Positions 25,479-33,101 of a DNA stretch of 64,000 nt are shown here, in pieces. The stretch is from Amorphoplanes friuliensis DSM 7358 (GTDB taxonomy: Bacteria; Actinomycetota; Actinomycetes; Mycobacteriales; Micromonosporaceae). The stretch's first letter is position 1. Every line of letters starts with the position of its first letter. The position numbers were made by a program, and so were the translations under genes. The stretch spans positions 8,338,001 through 8,402,000 of the forward strand of contig NC_022657.1 of the NCBI RefSeq assembly GCF_000494755.1, in the 5' to 3' direction. Below the pieces are notes generated by a model. The model did not search any database, was not told the DNA's origin, and was given only the letters and a program-made list of their open reading frames with translations.

Positions 25479-25640
25479 CGCTGGAGTCAGGCGGGGTGGC
25501 AGAAAGCGGACATGGCTGTTAGTGGGGGTGGGGTTCGGGACGGTGATCCATGGGACGATGATCGGACTTTTTGGCACATCGCTGCACGGACAACCTCGTC
25601 CCGGGCGGTTGAACGGCGCTGCGTCGGTCACAATGATCTG

Positions 25641-26987
25641 GTGACCGACATACCGCGTCGTGCGGCGTCCCGCACTGCCAAGCTTGCTGCTCTGCCTCTC
25701 GGCTTCGCCGGGCGTACGGTGCTGGGTTTTGGTAAGCGGGTGACCGGCATGGCGTCGGATGTCATCTCGGCCGACATCCAGCAGCGGACCGCCGAGCAGC
25801 TCTTCAGCGTCCTGGGGCAGCTCAAGGGCGGGGCGATGAAGTTCGGGCAGGCGCTGTCGGTGTTCGAGGCCGCCATGCCCGAGGAGATGGCCGGGCCGTA
25901 CAGGCAGGCGCTGACCAAGCTGCAGGAGGCCGCGCCGCCGATGCCGGTGGCGAGTGTGCACAAGGCGCTGGCCGAGCAGCTCGGCGCGGACTGGCGGGAG
26001 AAGTTCGCCGAGTTCGACGACAGCCCGGCCGCCGCCGCGAGCATCGGCCAGGTGCACCGCGCGGTGTGGAAGCTCCCGCCGAGCCGCAAGGGCGCCAAGC
26101 CCAAGACCATGGACGTCGCGGTCAAGGTCCAATACCCGGGCGCCGGCGAGGCACTGCTGGCCGACCTGAAGCAGCTCGGCCGCCTGGCCGGCATGTTCAA
26201 GATCATTCAGCCCGGCATGGACATGAAACCGCTGCTCACCGAGCTACGCGAGCGCATCACCGAAGAGCTCGACTACGCGATGGAGGCGGAAAGCCAGACG
26301 GCGTTCGCCGCCGCATACGCGGACGACGCGGAGATCTACGTGCCGCGGGTCCTGGCGTCCGCGCCCCGCGTGCTCGTGACCGAATGGGTCGAGGGCACCC
26401 CGCTCGCCAAAATCATCACCGACGGCACCGAGGCCGAACGCGACGAGGCCGGCCGCCTGATGGCAACACTGCACTTCTCAGCGCCGGCCCGGGCCGGACT
26501 GCTCCACGCCGACCCGCACCCCGGCAACTTCCGCATCCTCCCCGACGGCCGCCTCGGCGTGATCGACTTCGGCGCCGTGGCCCGCCTGCCCGGCGGCCAC
26601 CCCGAGCCCATCGGCCGCCTGGTGCGTCTCGCCCTGGACGGCGACGCCCAGGGTGTCGCCGACGGACTCCGCGAGGAAGGCTTCATCAAGCCCGACGACG
26701 TGATCGACGCCGAAGCGGTGCTGAGCTTCCTCCGCCCGATGATCGAGCCGGTCGCAGTGGACGAGTTCCGCTTCACCCGCGCCTGGATCCGAGGCGAAGC
26801 AACCCGCCTCTCCAACCCCAAATCCCCGGCGTTCCAGCTCAGCCGCAAACTCAACCTCCCCCCGTCGTACCTCCTGATCCACAGGGTGACCCTCGGCTCG
26901 ATCGGCGTCCTGTGCCAGTTGGAGGCCCAAGCCCCTTACCGCGCCATCCTCCAAAAATGGCTCCCTGGCTTCGCCCCCGTCGCCTGA
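25641..26987 (+). CDS. ABC1/AarF-UbiB family atypical kinase
   Basis: A 448-aa protein with all hallmarks of the UbiB/ABC1 family: KxGQ-type GGAMKFGQALS, AAASIGQVHRA (A-rich loop), VAVKVQYPG, the EELDYAMEAESQ motif, HADPHPGNF (catalytic loop) and VIDFGAV (metal site). UbiB proteins bind ATP and support lipid or quinone metabolism at the membrane; the orthologue beside whiB7 in mycobacteria is Rv3197. No C-terminal TM pair is present. The GTG at 25641 follows CACAAT by 6 nt. The longer frame upstream lacks a ribosome site. The gene runs into a repeat island. Confidence 0.92.
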   Translation: MTDIPRRAASRTAKLAALPLGFAGRTVLGFGKRVTGMASDVISADIQQRTAEQLFSVLGQLKGGAMKFGQALSVFEAAMPEEMAGPYRQALTKLQEAAPPMPVASVHKALAEQLGADWREKFAEFDDSPAAAASIGQVHRAVWKLPPSRKGAKPKTMDVAVKVQYPGAGEALLADLKQLGRLAGMFKIIQPGMDMKPLLTELRERITEELDYAMEAESQTAFAAAYADDAEIYVPRVLASAPRVLVTEWVEGTPLAKIITDGTEAERDEAGRLMATLHFSAPARAGLLHADPHPGNFRILPDGRLGVIDFGAVARLPGGHPEPIGRLVRLALDGDAQGVADGLREEGFIKPDDVIDAEAVLSFLRPMIEPVAVDEFRFTRAWIRGEATRLSNPKSPAFQLSRKLNLPPSYLLIHRVTLGSIGVLCQLEAQAPYRAILQKWLPGFAPVA

Positions 26988-27014
26988 AGCCAACGTCGAA
27001 CGCCGCACCACGGC

Positions 27015-27201
27015 GAAGCCCGCGCCACGCTGAAGCCCGCGCCACGCTGAAGCCCGCGCCACGCTGAAGCCCGCGCCACGCTGAAGCCCGCGCCACGCTG
27101 AAGCCCGCGCCACGCTGAAGCCCGCGCCACGCTGAAGCCCGCGCCACGCTGAAGCCCGCGCCACGCTGAAGCCCGCGCCACGCTGAAGCCCGCGTCGCGG
27201 T
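27015..27201. repeat. Tandem array of a 17-bp unit, ten perfect copies plus one degenerate
   Basis: The unit GAAGCCCGCGCCACGCT repeats without any change ten times from 27015 to 27184, with a diverged eleventh copy at 27185-27201. Seventeen bp is not a multiple of three, so all frames stay open through the array and spurious proteins with 17-residue repeats appear. It begins 27 bp after the ABC1 kinase stop. Confidence 0.95.
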
Positions 27202-28226
27202 GAAGGCCCTTTCGGTGCCGCGCTTTGCGCGAAAAAGGGAAGGCCGAGTGCAACAAGGGGCGCCTCGTCGAGACGGCCGGCCGCGGTCAGGGCGCGCGTC
27301 GTCGCCAAAGCCGTGGTCACGGAGATGAACGCCGGTCTCGAACTCCGCATCCGGCAGCAGCGCGCTGTGCAGCGGTCCAGGCCGCGCAGCGGTCCAGGCC
27401 GCGCAGCGGTCCAGGCCGCGCAGCGGTGAAAGGCCACGCGGCGGTGAAAGGCCACGCGGCGCCGCGCTTCGCGCCAGAACGCGAAGGCCGGGTGCAACAG
27501 GTCTGCCTCATCGAAACGTTCAACTGCCATCAGGGCGCGCGTCGTCGGGCCCGACCAAGATCATGGAGATGGAACGTTGGTCTCAGACTCCGCGTCCGGT
27601 AGCAGCGCGCTGTGCAGCGGTCCAGGCGGCGGGCAGCGGTGAAGGGCCGCGCGGTGCCGCGCTTCGCGCGAGAACGGGCGAAGGCCGAGTGCGATAGAGG
27701 CTGCGAAGCTGTCCAGGCCAGGTGCGGTCGAGGCAGCGCAGGGGTCCATCTGGTGCCTTGCCGAGCATCACGCCAGAACGCGAGACCGCATGCAGTCATA
27801 GCTTTGCAGCGGTAAGGCTGCGTAGCACAAACGCCGCGTGCGGCAAGCCGCCCGGTCCACCCTCCGGGCGGTCCACGCCCTCCGGGCGGTGAAGGCCGCT
27901 CCGAGCGGTGCAGTGCCGCGCTTCCCGCGAGATCGTGAAGACCGCGTGCAGTGAAGCTGGGCAGCAAGAATCGCCGCGTGCGGCGAAGCCGCTCAGCGGT
28001 CCAGGCCACGTGCAGCCCAGCCACGTGCAGCCCAGCCACGTGCAGCCCAGCCACGTGCAATCCAGGCCATTCCGGCGGTGCAGTGCCGCGCTTCCCGCGA
28101 GATCGTGAAGACCGCGTGCAGTGAAGCTGGGCAGCGATAATCGCCGCGTGCGGCGAAGCCGCGTGCGGCGAAGCCGCGTGCGGTGAGGTCGGGCAGCGTA
28201 AGAAGCCGCGTGCGGTGGGGGGGGGG
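27202..28226. repeat. Repeat island: six diverged copies of a hairpin-forming element with nested short tandem repeats
   Basis: A core of the type GCCGCGCTTCGCG-loop-CGCGAAGGCCG-GTGCAAC recurs near 27217, 27461, 27656, 27753 (degenerate), 27914 and 28084. In the 27461 copy CTTCGCG pairs with CGCGAAG around CCAGAA. The blocks following the first two copies are about 240-bp tandem duplicates (27217-27460 and 27461-27655 region), and the last two copies agree over ~80 bp. Nested are three 17-bp units GCAGCGGTCCAGGCCGC near 27370-27420, three 15-bp GCCACGTGCAGCCCA units near 28008-28056, two 15-bp units near 28150-28180 and a run of ten G at 28217-28226. No gene is supported here. Confidence 0.85.
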
Positions 28227-28285
28227 TTGGCGGGCGTAGCCCGGCGAGCGCAACCCGGCAATCACCTGGCAGGGAGCGAAGCGAA

Positions 28286-28310
28286 CGGTCCCCGCGGGAG
28301 CGACGATCAG
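28286..28310. repeat. Dispersed intergenic repeat, copy B
   Basis: The reverse strand matches 22195-22219 at 23 of 25 positions. It sits at the edge of the repeat island in a gene-free stretch that continues to the whiB7-operon terminator. Confidence 0.55.
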
Positions 28311-28387
28311 AACCACCGCTCACCGTGGCAAAGAAGCATTTGACCTTCAGAGCCCGGAAGCAGAAGCAAGCAGATCTCCGGGCAATC

Positions 28388-28425
28388 AAAAAAGGGGCCC
28401 GCCCGCGGGAAACGCGGACGGGCCC
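28388..28425 (-). terminator. Rho-independent terminator of the whiB7 operon
   Basis: On the minus strand arms GGGCCCG and CCGCG (28395-28425, one internal mismatch) form a 12-bp hairpin with a five-base loop, followed by a run of six T (28388-28393). It lies 17 nt past the stop of the 55-aa gene. Confidence 0.9.
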
Positions 28426-28441
28426 GATCGGTATTCAGTTG

Positions 28442-28609
28442 TCAGAGGCGTCCGCCGAGTTCACGGGCGGCCCGGTGACGGGCCTCCATCGCGATCTGGC
28501 GGGCGGGTCGGTGTGCCTCAGGGTGGTGGTCGGCCTGAGGCCGACGCATTCGTGCGCGTGAGAGTGCCTCTTGGATGAGTTTCACCTTCGTGGTTCCGTT
28601 CGGGTTCAT
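28442..28609 (-). CDS. Small basic protein downstream of whiB7 (55 aa)
   Basis: A 55-codon frame starting at ATG 28609, 38 nt after the whiB7 stop and ending 17 nt before a strong terminator, so it should be the last gene of the whiB7 transcript. It begins MNPNGTTKVKLIQEALSRAR and ends AARELGGRL; it is predicted to be helical and rich in Arg, Ala and His, with no membrane segment or cysteines. GAGACGGAAACC upstream is a weak ribosome site. Position and helical composition support a real gene; I recognise no family. It might modulate translation or WhiB7. Confidence 0.6.
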   Translation of the reverse strand: MNPNGTTKVKLIQEALSRARMRRPQADHHPEAHRPARQIAMEARHRAARELGGRL

Positions 28610-28647
28610 CGACTTGGTTTCCGTCTCTGGTTAAAGGGGTGGTGGTC

Positions 28648-29010
28648 TCAGGCCGCGAGGCGGACCGAGTTGCGGGTCTCGAGGCCGTTCGCGGCGAGCC
28701 GCTCGTCGACCTCGACCTGGAGCTCGGCGTCACGGGCGACGTCGACCTTGCGGGGACGACCGCGGGGACGCTTGCGGGGCACTACAGCGCCACGCTCGAA
28801 GATTTCGCCTCCCCAGACGCCCCAGGGCTCGTTCCGCTCGACCGCGCCGGCGAGGCATTCGACGCGCAGCGGGCAGTCCCCGCAGAGCGACTTGGCCAGT
28901 TCCAGCTGGGCCGGGGAGTCCGAGAACCAAAGGTCCGGGTCGAACTTCCGACAGGGCAGGTTTGCCTCGATCTCGACGCTCACGTCGAGTGGGGCCAGCG
29001 CCAGACTCAT
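28648..29010 (-). CDS. whiB7: WhiB7 transcriptional regulator
   Basis: A 120-aa Wbl protein. Four cysteines bind the [4Fe-4S] cluster: Cys in LPCRKFDPDLWF, then LCGDCPLRVECL. The G(V/I)WGG turn is GVWGGEIFERG, and PRKRPRGRPRK is the AT-hook that defines WhiB7 among Wbl proteins. WhiB7 binds the primary sigma factor and activates intrinsic antibiotic-resistance genes at promoters with an AT-rich stretch just upstream of -10. The N-terminus (LALAPLDVSVEIEAN) and C-terminal ~25 residues are longer than the mycobacterial form. AGAGAGAGGTGA precedes the ATG. Its leader contains a uORF and attenuator, and uvrD2 is upstream as in mycobacteria. Confidence 0.95.
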   Translation of the reverse strand: MSLALAPLDVSVEIEANLPCRKFDPDLWFSDSPAQLELAKSLCGDCPLRVECLAGAVERNEPWGVWGGEIFERGAVVPRKRPRGRPRKVDVARDAELQVEVDERLAANGLETRNSVRLAA

Positions 29011-29085
29011 AAAGCCCGGTCACCTCTCTCTTCTTCTCGATCTTCTGGATCGCGATACAGGTCGTGCACCGGCCGGTGAGCCGGC

Positions 29086-29127
29086 AAAAAATTAGGCCGC
29101 GGATCCCGGTTACGGGTTCCGCGGCCT
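29086..29127 (-). terminator. Intrinsic terminator/attenuator in the whiB7 leader
   Basis: On the minus strand AGGCCGCGGA (29118-29127) pairs with TCCGCGGCCT (29094-29103), with an inner CCCG/CGGG pairing around a TAAC loop; AATTTTTT follows (29086-29093). It lies 22 nt after the uORF stop and 75 nt before the whiB7 ATG, so it would stop transcription before whiB7 unless read-through is triggered. Confidence 0.88.
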
Positions 29128-29149
29128 CGAGGTGAGCCAGCTGGTCTGT

Positions 29150-29437
29150 TTAGACCGGCCTTCCTCGAGGCGGAGCACCGCTGCCACCCACCGTCATGCG
29201 CTTCTTGGCGGAGATGTCATTGCTGCCCACGAACCCAGTGGTCCCGTTGCTTCCATCGACGTCGACCAGAGTCCTGACCAGCTCGGCCTGGATCTGGACC
29301 TGGTGCGCCTGCGCAACGGGAGCCCGCTCAACTGCCAGGAGCGCCACGGGGGCGGATTCCGGCAGCCACGAGACGGACGGAGCGCAAACGGCAGCAAGCA
29401 GCGTCGACGGTCGCTCGATCGTGTAGTTGAGCTTCAC
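29150..29437 (-). CDS. whiB7 leader ORF (uORF), 95 codons
   Basis: A 95-codon frame starting at GTG 29437, with AGGAGG 8 nt upstream, and ending TAA at 29150-29152. It begins MKLNYTIERPSTLLAAV and ends with the basic, proline-containing GGSGAPPRGRPV. The terminator hairpin starts 22 nt beyond its stop, the arrangement expected when ribosome stalling on the uORF decides between termination and read-through. A longer start at ATG 29455 exists but that ATG overlaps the ribosome site. The peptide may matter little except for codons near its end; ribosome-mediated control of whiB7/wblC is established in Mycobacterium and Streptomyces. Confidence 0.75.
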   Translation of the reverse strand: MKLNYTIERPSTLLAAVCAPSVSWLPESAPVALLAVERAPVAQAHQVQIQAELVRTLVDVDGSNGTTGFVGSNDISAKKRMTVGGSGAPPRGRPV

Positions 29438-29486
29438 CGGTGCCACCTCCTCCATTGCTTGCGCTCGAATGTTTCCTGGGCCCTGA

Positions 29487-29515
29487 TGAACATGGTTTTA
29501 ACCCGTGCTCGTCAA
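29487..29515 (-). promoter_or_regulatory. WhiB7-type autoregulated promoter of whiB7
   Basis: On the minus strand TTGACG (29510-29515) is a -35 box, 17 bp before a -10-like TGTTCA (29487-29492). TTAAAA at 29496-29501 lies 3 bp upstream of the -10, which is where the WhiB7 AT-hook binds in known WhiB7 promoters. Transcription should start near 29480, giving a leader of ~470 nt. Confidence 0.75.
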
Positions 29516-29569
29516 GGTGTGCACTGAGGCTAAGCCCGCCCGCCCAAGGAGGGCAAACGAATTAACGGA

Positions 29570-31714
29570 CTAGTTTTCAAAGTTTTCTGACGCGAGGTCA
29601 GCGAGGGTGACGCCACCCACCAGAGCGAAGACCGCGGCGCCGTACTGGCCGAGCTTGCGGGGGCCGATTCCGGCGATGGCGAGCAGTTCCGCCGGGGTGG
29701 TCGGGCGGCGTTCCGCGATGGCCACGACGGTGGCGTCGGTGAACACCACATATGCAGGGACTTTCTGCTCGGCCGCGGTGGCCGCGCGCCAGGCCAGGAG
29801 ACGCTCGTAGAGCTCCTCGTCGAGGTCGGACGGGCAGGTGGGGCAGCGGCCCAGTTTGCGGTCGGCGCCGGCGAGGAGGGTGGCACCGCAGATGCGGCAG
29901 GAGACCACCATGTTTCGCCGATTGACGGGTTTCCGACTCGCGTCGCCGGCGCCTGCTTTTTCGAGACCGTTGCGTGTCTGGCCGAGCTGTGGCAGGAACC
30001 TGCACGGCCGGCGGGCGCGGCCGCCGGGTGAGCGCGACTGGCCGTAGGACAGCCAGAGCCATTGCCGGGCGCGGGTCACCCCGACGTAGAGGAGGCGGCG
30101 TTCTTCCTCGAGCTGCTCGGGGGTTTTTGCGTACGTCGTCGGCAGCGTCCCCTCGGCGAGCCCGACGAGGAACACGGCGTCCCACTCGAGGCCTTTGGCC
30201 GAGTGCAGGGACGCCAGCGTCACGCCCTCGACCGTCGGGGCGTGCTGCTGCTCGGCACGCCGCGCCAGCTCCGCGCAGAAACCCGAGAGGGACAGGTCGT
30301 GCTGGATCGCGCCGGCCTGGCCGAGGGGCAGCAGGTCGGGGGTGCGGGCGTAGTCCTCGGCGAGGGCGACGAGGGCCGCCAGCGCCTCCCACTGCTCGCG
30401 CTGCGCCCCGCCCGCCGGCGGCTGGTCGCGGGCCCAGCCGGTCGCGGACAGCGCCTCGACGACGGCCTGGACCAGCGGGGTCTCCCCCGGTGTCGAGCGG
30501 ACGGCCGAGCGCAGGGCGACCATCGCCTGGCGGATCTCGGTGCGTTCGAAAAAGCGTTCGGCGCCGCGCACGACGTAGGGCACCTCGAACTCGGCGAGCG
30601 CTTTCTCGTACGCCTCGGACTGCGCGTTGGTCCGGAAGAGCACCGCGATCTCGCTGGCCTGGGTGCCGGCGGCGATCAGATCGCGGGAGCGCCGGGCGAC
30701 GGCGACGGCCTCGGCGGGCTCGTCCGGGAAGATCTTGAGGTCGGGTTCGGCGCCGGGCTCGCGCTGGCCGACCAGCTCGAGACGCAGTTTGGCCTCGGTG
30801 CCCCGGGCCTGCTTGATCACGGCGTTGGCCAGACCCACGACCTGGGGTGTCGACCGGTAGTCGCGGACCAGGCGGACGACCACCGCCTCGCGGCGCTGAC
30901 GGGGGAAATCGACCAGGTACGCCGAGGTCGCCCCGGTGAACGAGTAGATCGTCTGGCTGGCGTCGCCGACCACGGTGAGGTCGTCACGGCCGCCGAGCCA
31001 GGCCTCGAGCAGTCGCTGCTGGAGCGGGTTGACGTCCTGGTATTCGTCGACGACGAAGTGCCGGTATTGGGAGCGGACCTGCTCGGCGACGTCCGGGTGC
31101 TCCTCGATGCCCCAGACGGCGGCGCGGAGCATGTCCTCGAAGTCGATCACGCCCTGGCGGCGTTTCAGGGACTCGTACGCCCCGAAGACCTCGGCGACCT
31201 TCGCGGAGTCGTACGGGGGCTCGCGCAGCGCCTTGGCCGCGGCCACTACGTACTCGCCCGGCTCGATCAGTGACGACTTGGCCCACTCGATCTCGCCGGC
31301 CAGGTCGCGGGCGGCGGTGCGGTCGGCGCGGACGCCTGCGTGGTTGGCGGCCAGCGTGACCAGGCGGGCCTTGCTCTCGACGAGCTCCGGCATCGCCCGG
31401 CCCTCGAGCAACCGCGGCGCAAAATAGCGGACCTGCCGCAGCGCCGCCGCGTGGAACGTGCGTGCCTGCACCCGGCCCGCCCCGAGCTCCGTGAGCCGGG
31501 CCCGCATCTCGGCCGCGGCCCGCGCCGTGAAGGTGACGGCGAGGATGTGCCGGGGGCTGATCTCGCCCTTCAGGGTTCGGTACGCGATGCGATGGGTAAT
31601 CGCCCGCGTCTTACCCGTGCCTGCCCCGGCCAGGATGCACACTGGTCCGGCCGGAGCGGTCACGGCCCGGCGCTGATCGGGGTCGAGACCGGCGAGCACG
31701 CGTTCGGCTGTCAC
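29570..31714 (-). CDS. uvrD2: ATP-dependent DNA helicase UvrD2
   Basis: A 714-aa superfamily 1 helicase. Walker A AGAGTGKT is at residues 29-36, motif II is VVDEYQDVNPLQ, motif III-region DASQTIYSFTGA and motif VI LLYVGVTRARQ. After the motor comes a tetracysteine segment CRICGATLLAGADRKLGRC with PTCP, then a C-terminal HRDC domain (RLLAWRAATAAEQKVPAYVV, LLAIAGIGPRKLGQYG). That order is the hallmark of mycobacterial UvrD2 (Rv3198c), which unwinds 3'-tailed duplex DNA and is essential there. It begins with GTG, divergent from mycoredoxin, and the whiB7 promoter starts 55 bp past its stop. Confidence 0.95.
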   Translation of the reverse strand: MTAERVLAGLDPDQRRAVTAPAGPVCILAGAGTGKTRAITHRIAYRTLKGEISPRHILAVTFTARAAAEMRARLTELGAGRVQARTFHAAALRQVRYFAPRLLEGRAMPELVESKARLVTLAANHAGVRADRTAARDLAGEIEWAKSSLIEPGEYVVAAAKALREPPYDSAKVAEVFGAYESLKRRQGVIDFEDMLRAAVWGIEEHPDVAEQVRSQYRHFVVDEYQDVNPLQQRLLEAWLGGRDDLTVVGDASQTIYSFTGATSAYLVDFPRQRREAVVVRLVRDYRSTPQVVGLANAVIKQARGTEAKLRLELVGQREPGAEPDLKIFPDEPAEAVAVARRSRDLIAAGTQASEIAVLFRTNAQSEAYEKALAEFEVPYVVRGAERFFERTEIRQAMVALRSAVRSTPGETPLVQAVVEALSATGWARDQPPAGGAQREQWEALAALVALAEDYARTPDLLPLGQAGAIQHDLSLSGFCAELARRAEQQHAPTVEGVTLASLHSAKGLEWDAVFLVGLAEGTLPTTYAKTPEQLEEERRLLYVGVTRARQWLWLSYGQSRSPGGRARRPCRFLPQLGQTRNGLEKAGAGDASRKPVNRRNMVVSCRICGATLLAGADRKLGRCPTCPSDLDEELYERLLAWRAATAAEQKVPAYVVFTDATVVAIAERRPTTPAELLAIAGIGPRKLGQYGAAVFALVGGVTLADLASENFEN

Positions 31715-31795
31715 AACCGGGAATCATGGCACCCCGGTCCGACGTTTCACGTGATGGCGTACCGCCATGTGATGTCTCCGAAGGGATTCCGACCG

Positions 31796-32038
31796 ATGTT
31801 GACCATGTACTCGACGTCCTGGTGTGGTTACTGCCACCGGCTCAAGTCGCAGCTCGACCGGGAAGGCATCCAGTACGACGTCGTCGACATCGAGCAGGAC
31901 CCGGCCTCGGCCGACTTCGTGATGAGCGTCAACGGCGGCAACCAGACGGTCCCGACGCTGCGCTTCGACGACGGCTCGGCCCTGACGAACCCGTCGATCG
32001 TGCAGGTCAAGGAACATCTGGCTGCGCTGGCCGCCTGA
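31796..32038 (+). CDS. mrx1: Mycoredoxin (glutaredoxin-like, CGYC active site)
   Basis: An 80-aa glutaredoxin-fold protein. The active site WCGYCHRL (Cys10, Cys13) matches mycoredoxin-1, which reduces mycothiol mixed disulfides in actinobacteria. TVPTLRF (the cis-Pro loop) and the GSALTNPSI segment contact the thiol. The order uvrD2/mycoredoxin/nudC is conserved with M. tuberculosis (Rv3198c, Rv3198A, Rv3199c). GAAGGGA upstream of ATG 31796 supports this start; an in-frame ATG at 31772 would add eight residues. Confidence 0.93.
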   Translation: MLTMYSTSWCGYCHRLKSQLDREGIQYDVVDIEQDPASADFVMSVNGGNQTVPTLRFDDGSALTNPSIVQVKEHLAALAA

Positions 32039-32056
32039 TACGTACCGGTGTGACGG

Positions 32057-33001
32057 CTACGGCTTGTGTTCGTCCACGCCGTAGCCGTTGCACTGCCGGC
32101 CACCGTTGATGCAGTGCTCGACCAGCTCCTCGAGCCGGTCCTGGTCCCAGCCGTTCATGAAGTCGTAGTGGAACGAGAAGCTGGGCCCGGAGGAGAACTT
32201 CAGCCCCTTGGTGTTGCCGTCCTCGAGCTTGTACGCGACCTTCGACTGCAGCATCGGCACCGCCACCGGGTGGCTCGGGGTGCACCGGCCCTTGACCGGA
32301 TATGTCAGGTGCGATTTGTGGTCTGGCGTGTCGAGGTTGACGCCGTCCCAGCAACTCGGCGCCTTGTAGCGGATGATCAGCACGTTGCCCTTGGGGCAGG
32401 ACGCCGGGATCTCCCTGGTGGTGCCGCCCTTGTTGCCGCAGTCCCACTCGCCGCCGAAGCTCGCGGCGTCCGGTGTTTTCATGTCACCCACGAGCACGCG
32501 GAAGCCGGCCGGGAACGGCCGCACGGTGCGGTAATCGGTGACCCCGGACTTGTAGTAGAACGTCACGGTCGTGTTCGGCACTGGCACACCGTTCTGCAGC
32601 AGCGTCGGGAACCAGTAGGACGCCGTGTCCTTCGGGTCCCGGCAGGAGCTGCCACCCTTCTCGGTCAGCGACTTCGGCGTGGAGAACGCCTCCGGCGCGG
32701 TGTTGCCGACGAAGGAGTGCAGGTGCGAGGCCCCGGGCATCCCCGGGAAGACCAGCGGGTCGTCGGCGGCCTGCTTGGTGACACCGCAGTCGGCGTGCAT
32801 CTCCCGGTAGGGCGCGAACGGCAGCTTCGACGCCGGGACCGGGATCGGCTGCACCGGCTTGTCCAGCCTGATGTACCCCGTCGGGGCGGTCGCGGCAGCG
32901 GCCTCACCGCCGCTCGACGAGCGGAGCACCGGCAGCGCGGCGACGGTCACCGCCGTCGCCACCAGGGCACCGAGAGCGAATATGCGGGAACGCCGTGCCA
33001 T
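32057..33001 (-). CDS. Secreted DUF1996 protein
   Basis: A 314-aa protein with a signal peptide (IFALGALVATAVTVAALPVL). The mature part carries DUF1996 blocks: MHADCGVTKQAADDPLVFPG, ASHLHSFVGNT, SYWFPTLLQNG and a His/Asp-rich CWDGVNLDTPDHKSHLTYP. These conserved His, Cys and Asp residues suggest metal or glycan binding; DUF1996 proteins are exported and often linked to sugar-binding modules, with no proven function. AGGAGG 7-8 nt before ATG fixes the start. A two-component regulator pair follows upstream on the same strand. Confidence 0.9.
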   Translation of the reverse strand: MARRSRIFALGALVATAVTVAALPVLRSSSGGEAAAATAPTGYIRLDKPVQPIPVPASKLPFAPYREMHADCGVTKQAADDPLVFPGMPGASHLHSFVGNTAPEAFSTPKSLTEKGGSSCRDPKDTASYWFPTLLQNGVPVPNTTVTFYYKSGVTDYRTVRPFPAGFRVLVGDMKTPDAASFGGEWDCGNKGGTTREIPASCPKGNVLIIRYKAPSCWDGVNLDTPDHKSHLTYPVKGRCTPSHPVAVPMLQSKVAYKLEDGNTKGLKFSSGPSFSFHYDFMNGWDQDRLEELVEHCINGGRQCNGYGVDEHKP

Positions 33002-33101
33002 GAATTGCCTCCTTGCACCGGACTGACGAGGGCAAGGTAACGACGCCGGGTCCGGCCCTGGTGGGCCCAAAGACCCATTCCGGGGTACGCCCAGGGCCCA
33101 G

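Noticed and set aside
27015..27201. CRISPR array
   Set aside because: Direct head-to-tail 17-bp units without spacers and no cas genes.
26478..27530. A 350-codon minus-strand open frame over the ABC1 kinase end and the 17-bp array
   Set aside because: It is made open by the 17-bp repeat and by the antisense of the kinase; composition and 17-residue repetition are artefacts.
27530..28389. Open frames of 190-240 codons across the repeat island on the minus strand
   Set aside because: They change with every repeat unit, lack ribosome sites and domains, and overlap one another in three frames.
29150..29455. uORF start at ATG 29455
   Set aside because: The ATG overlaps the GGAGGAGG ribosome site; the GTG at 29437 has the correct spacing.
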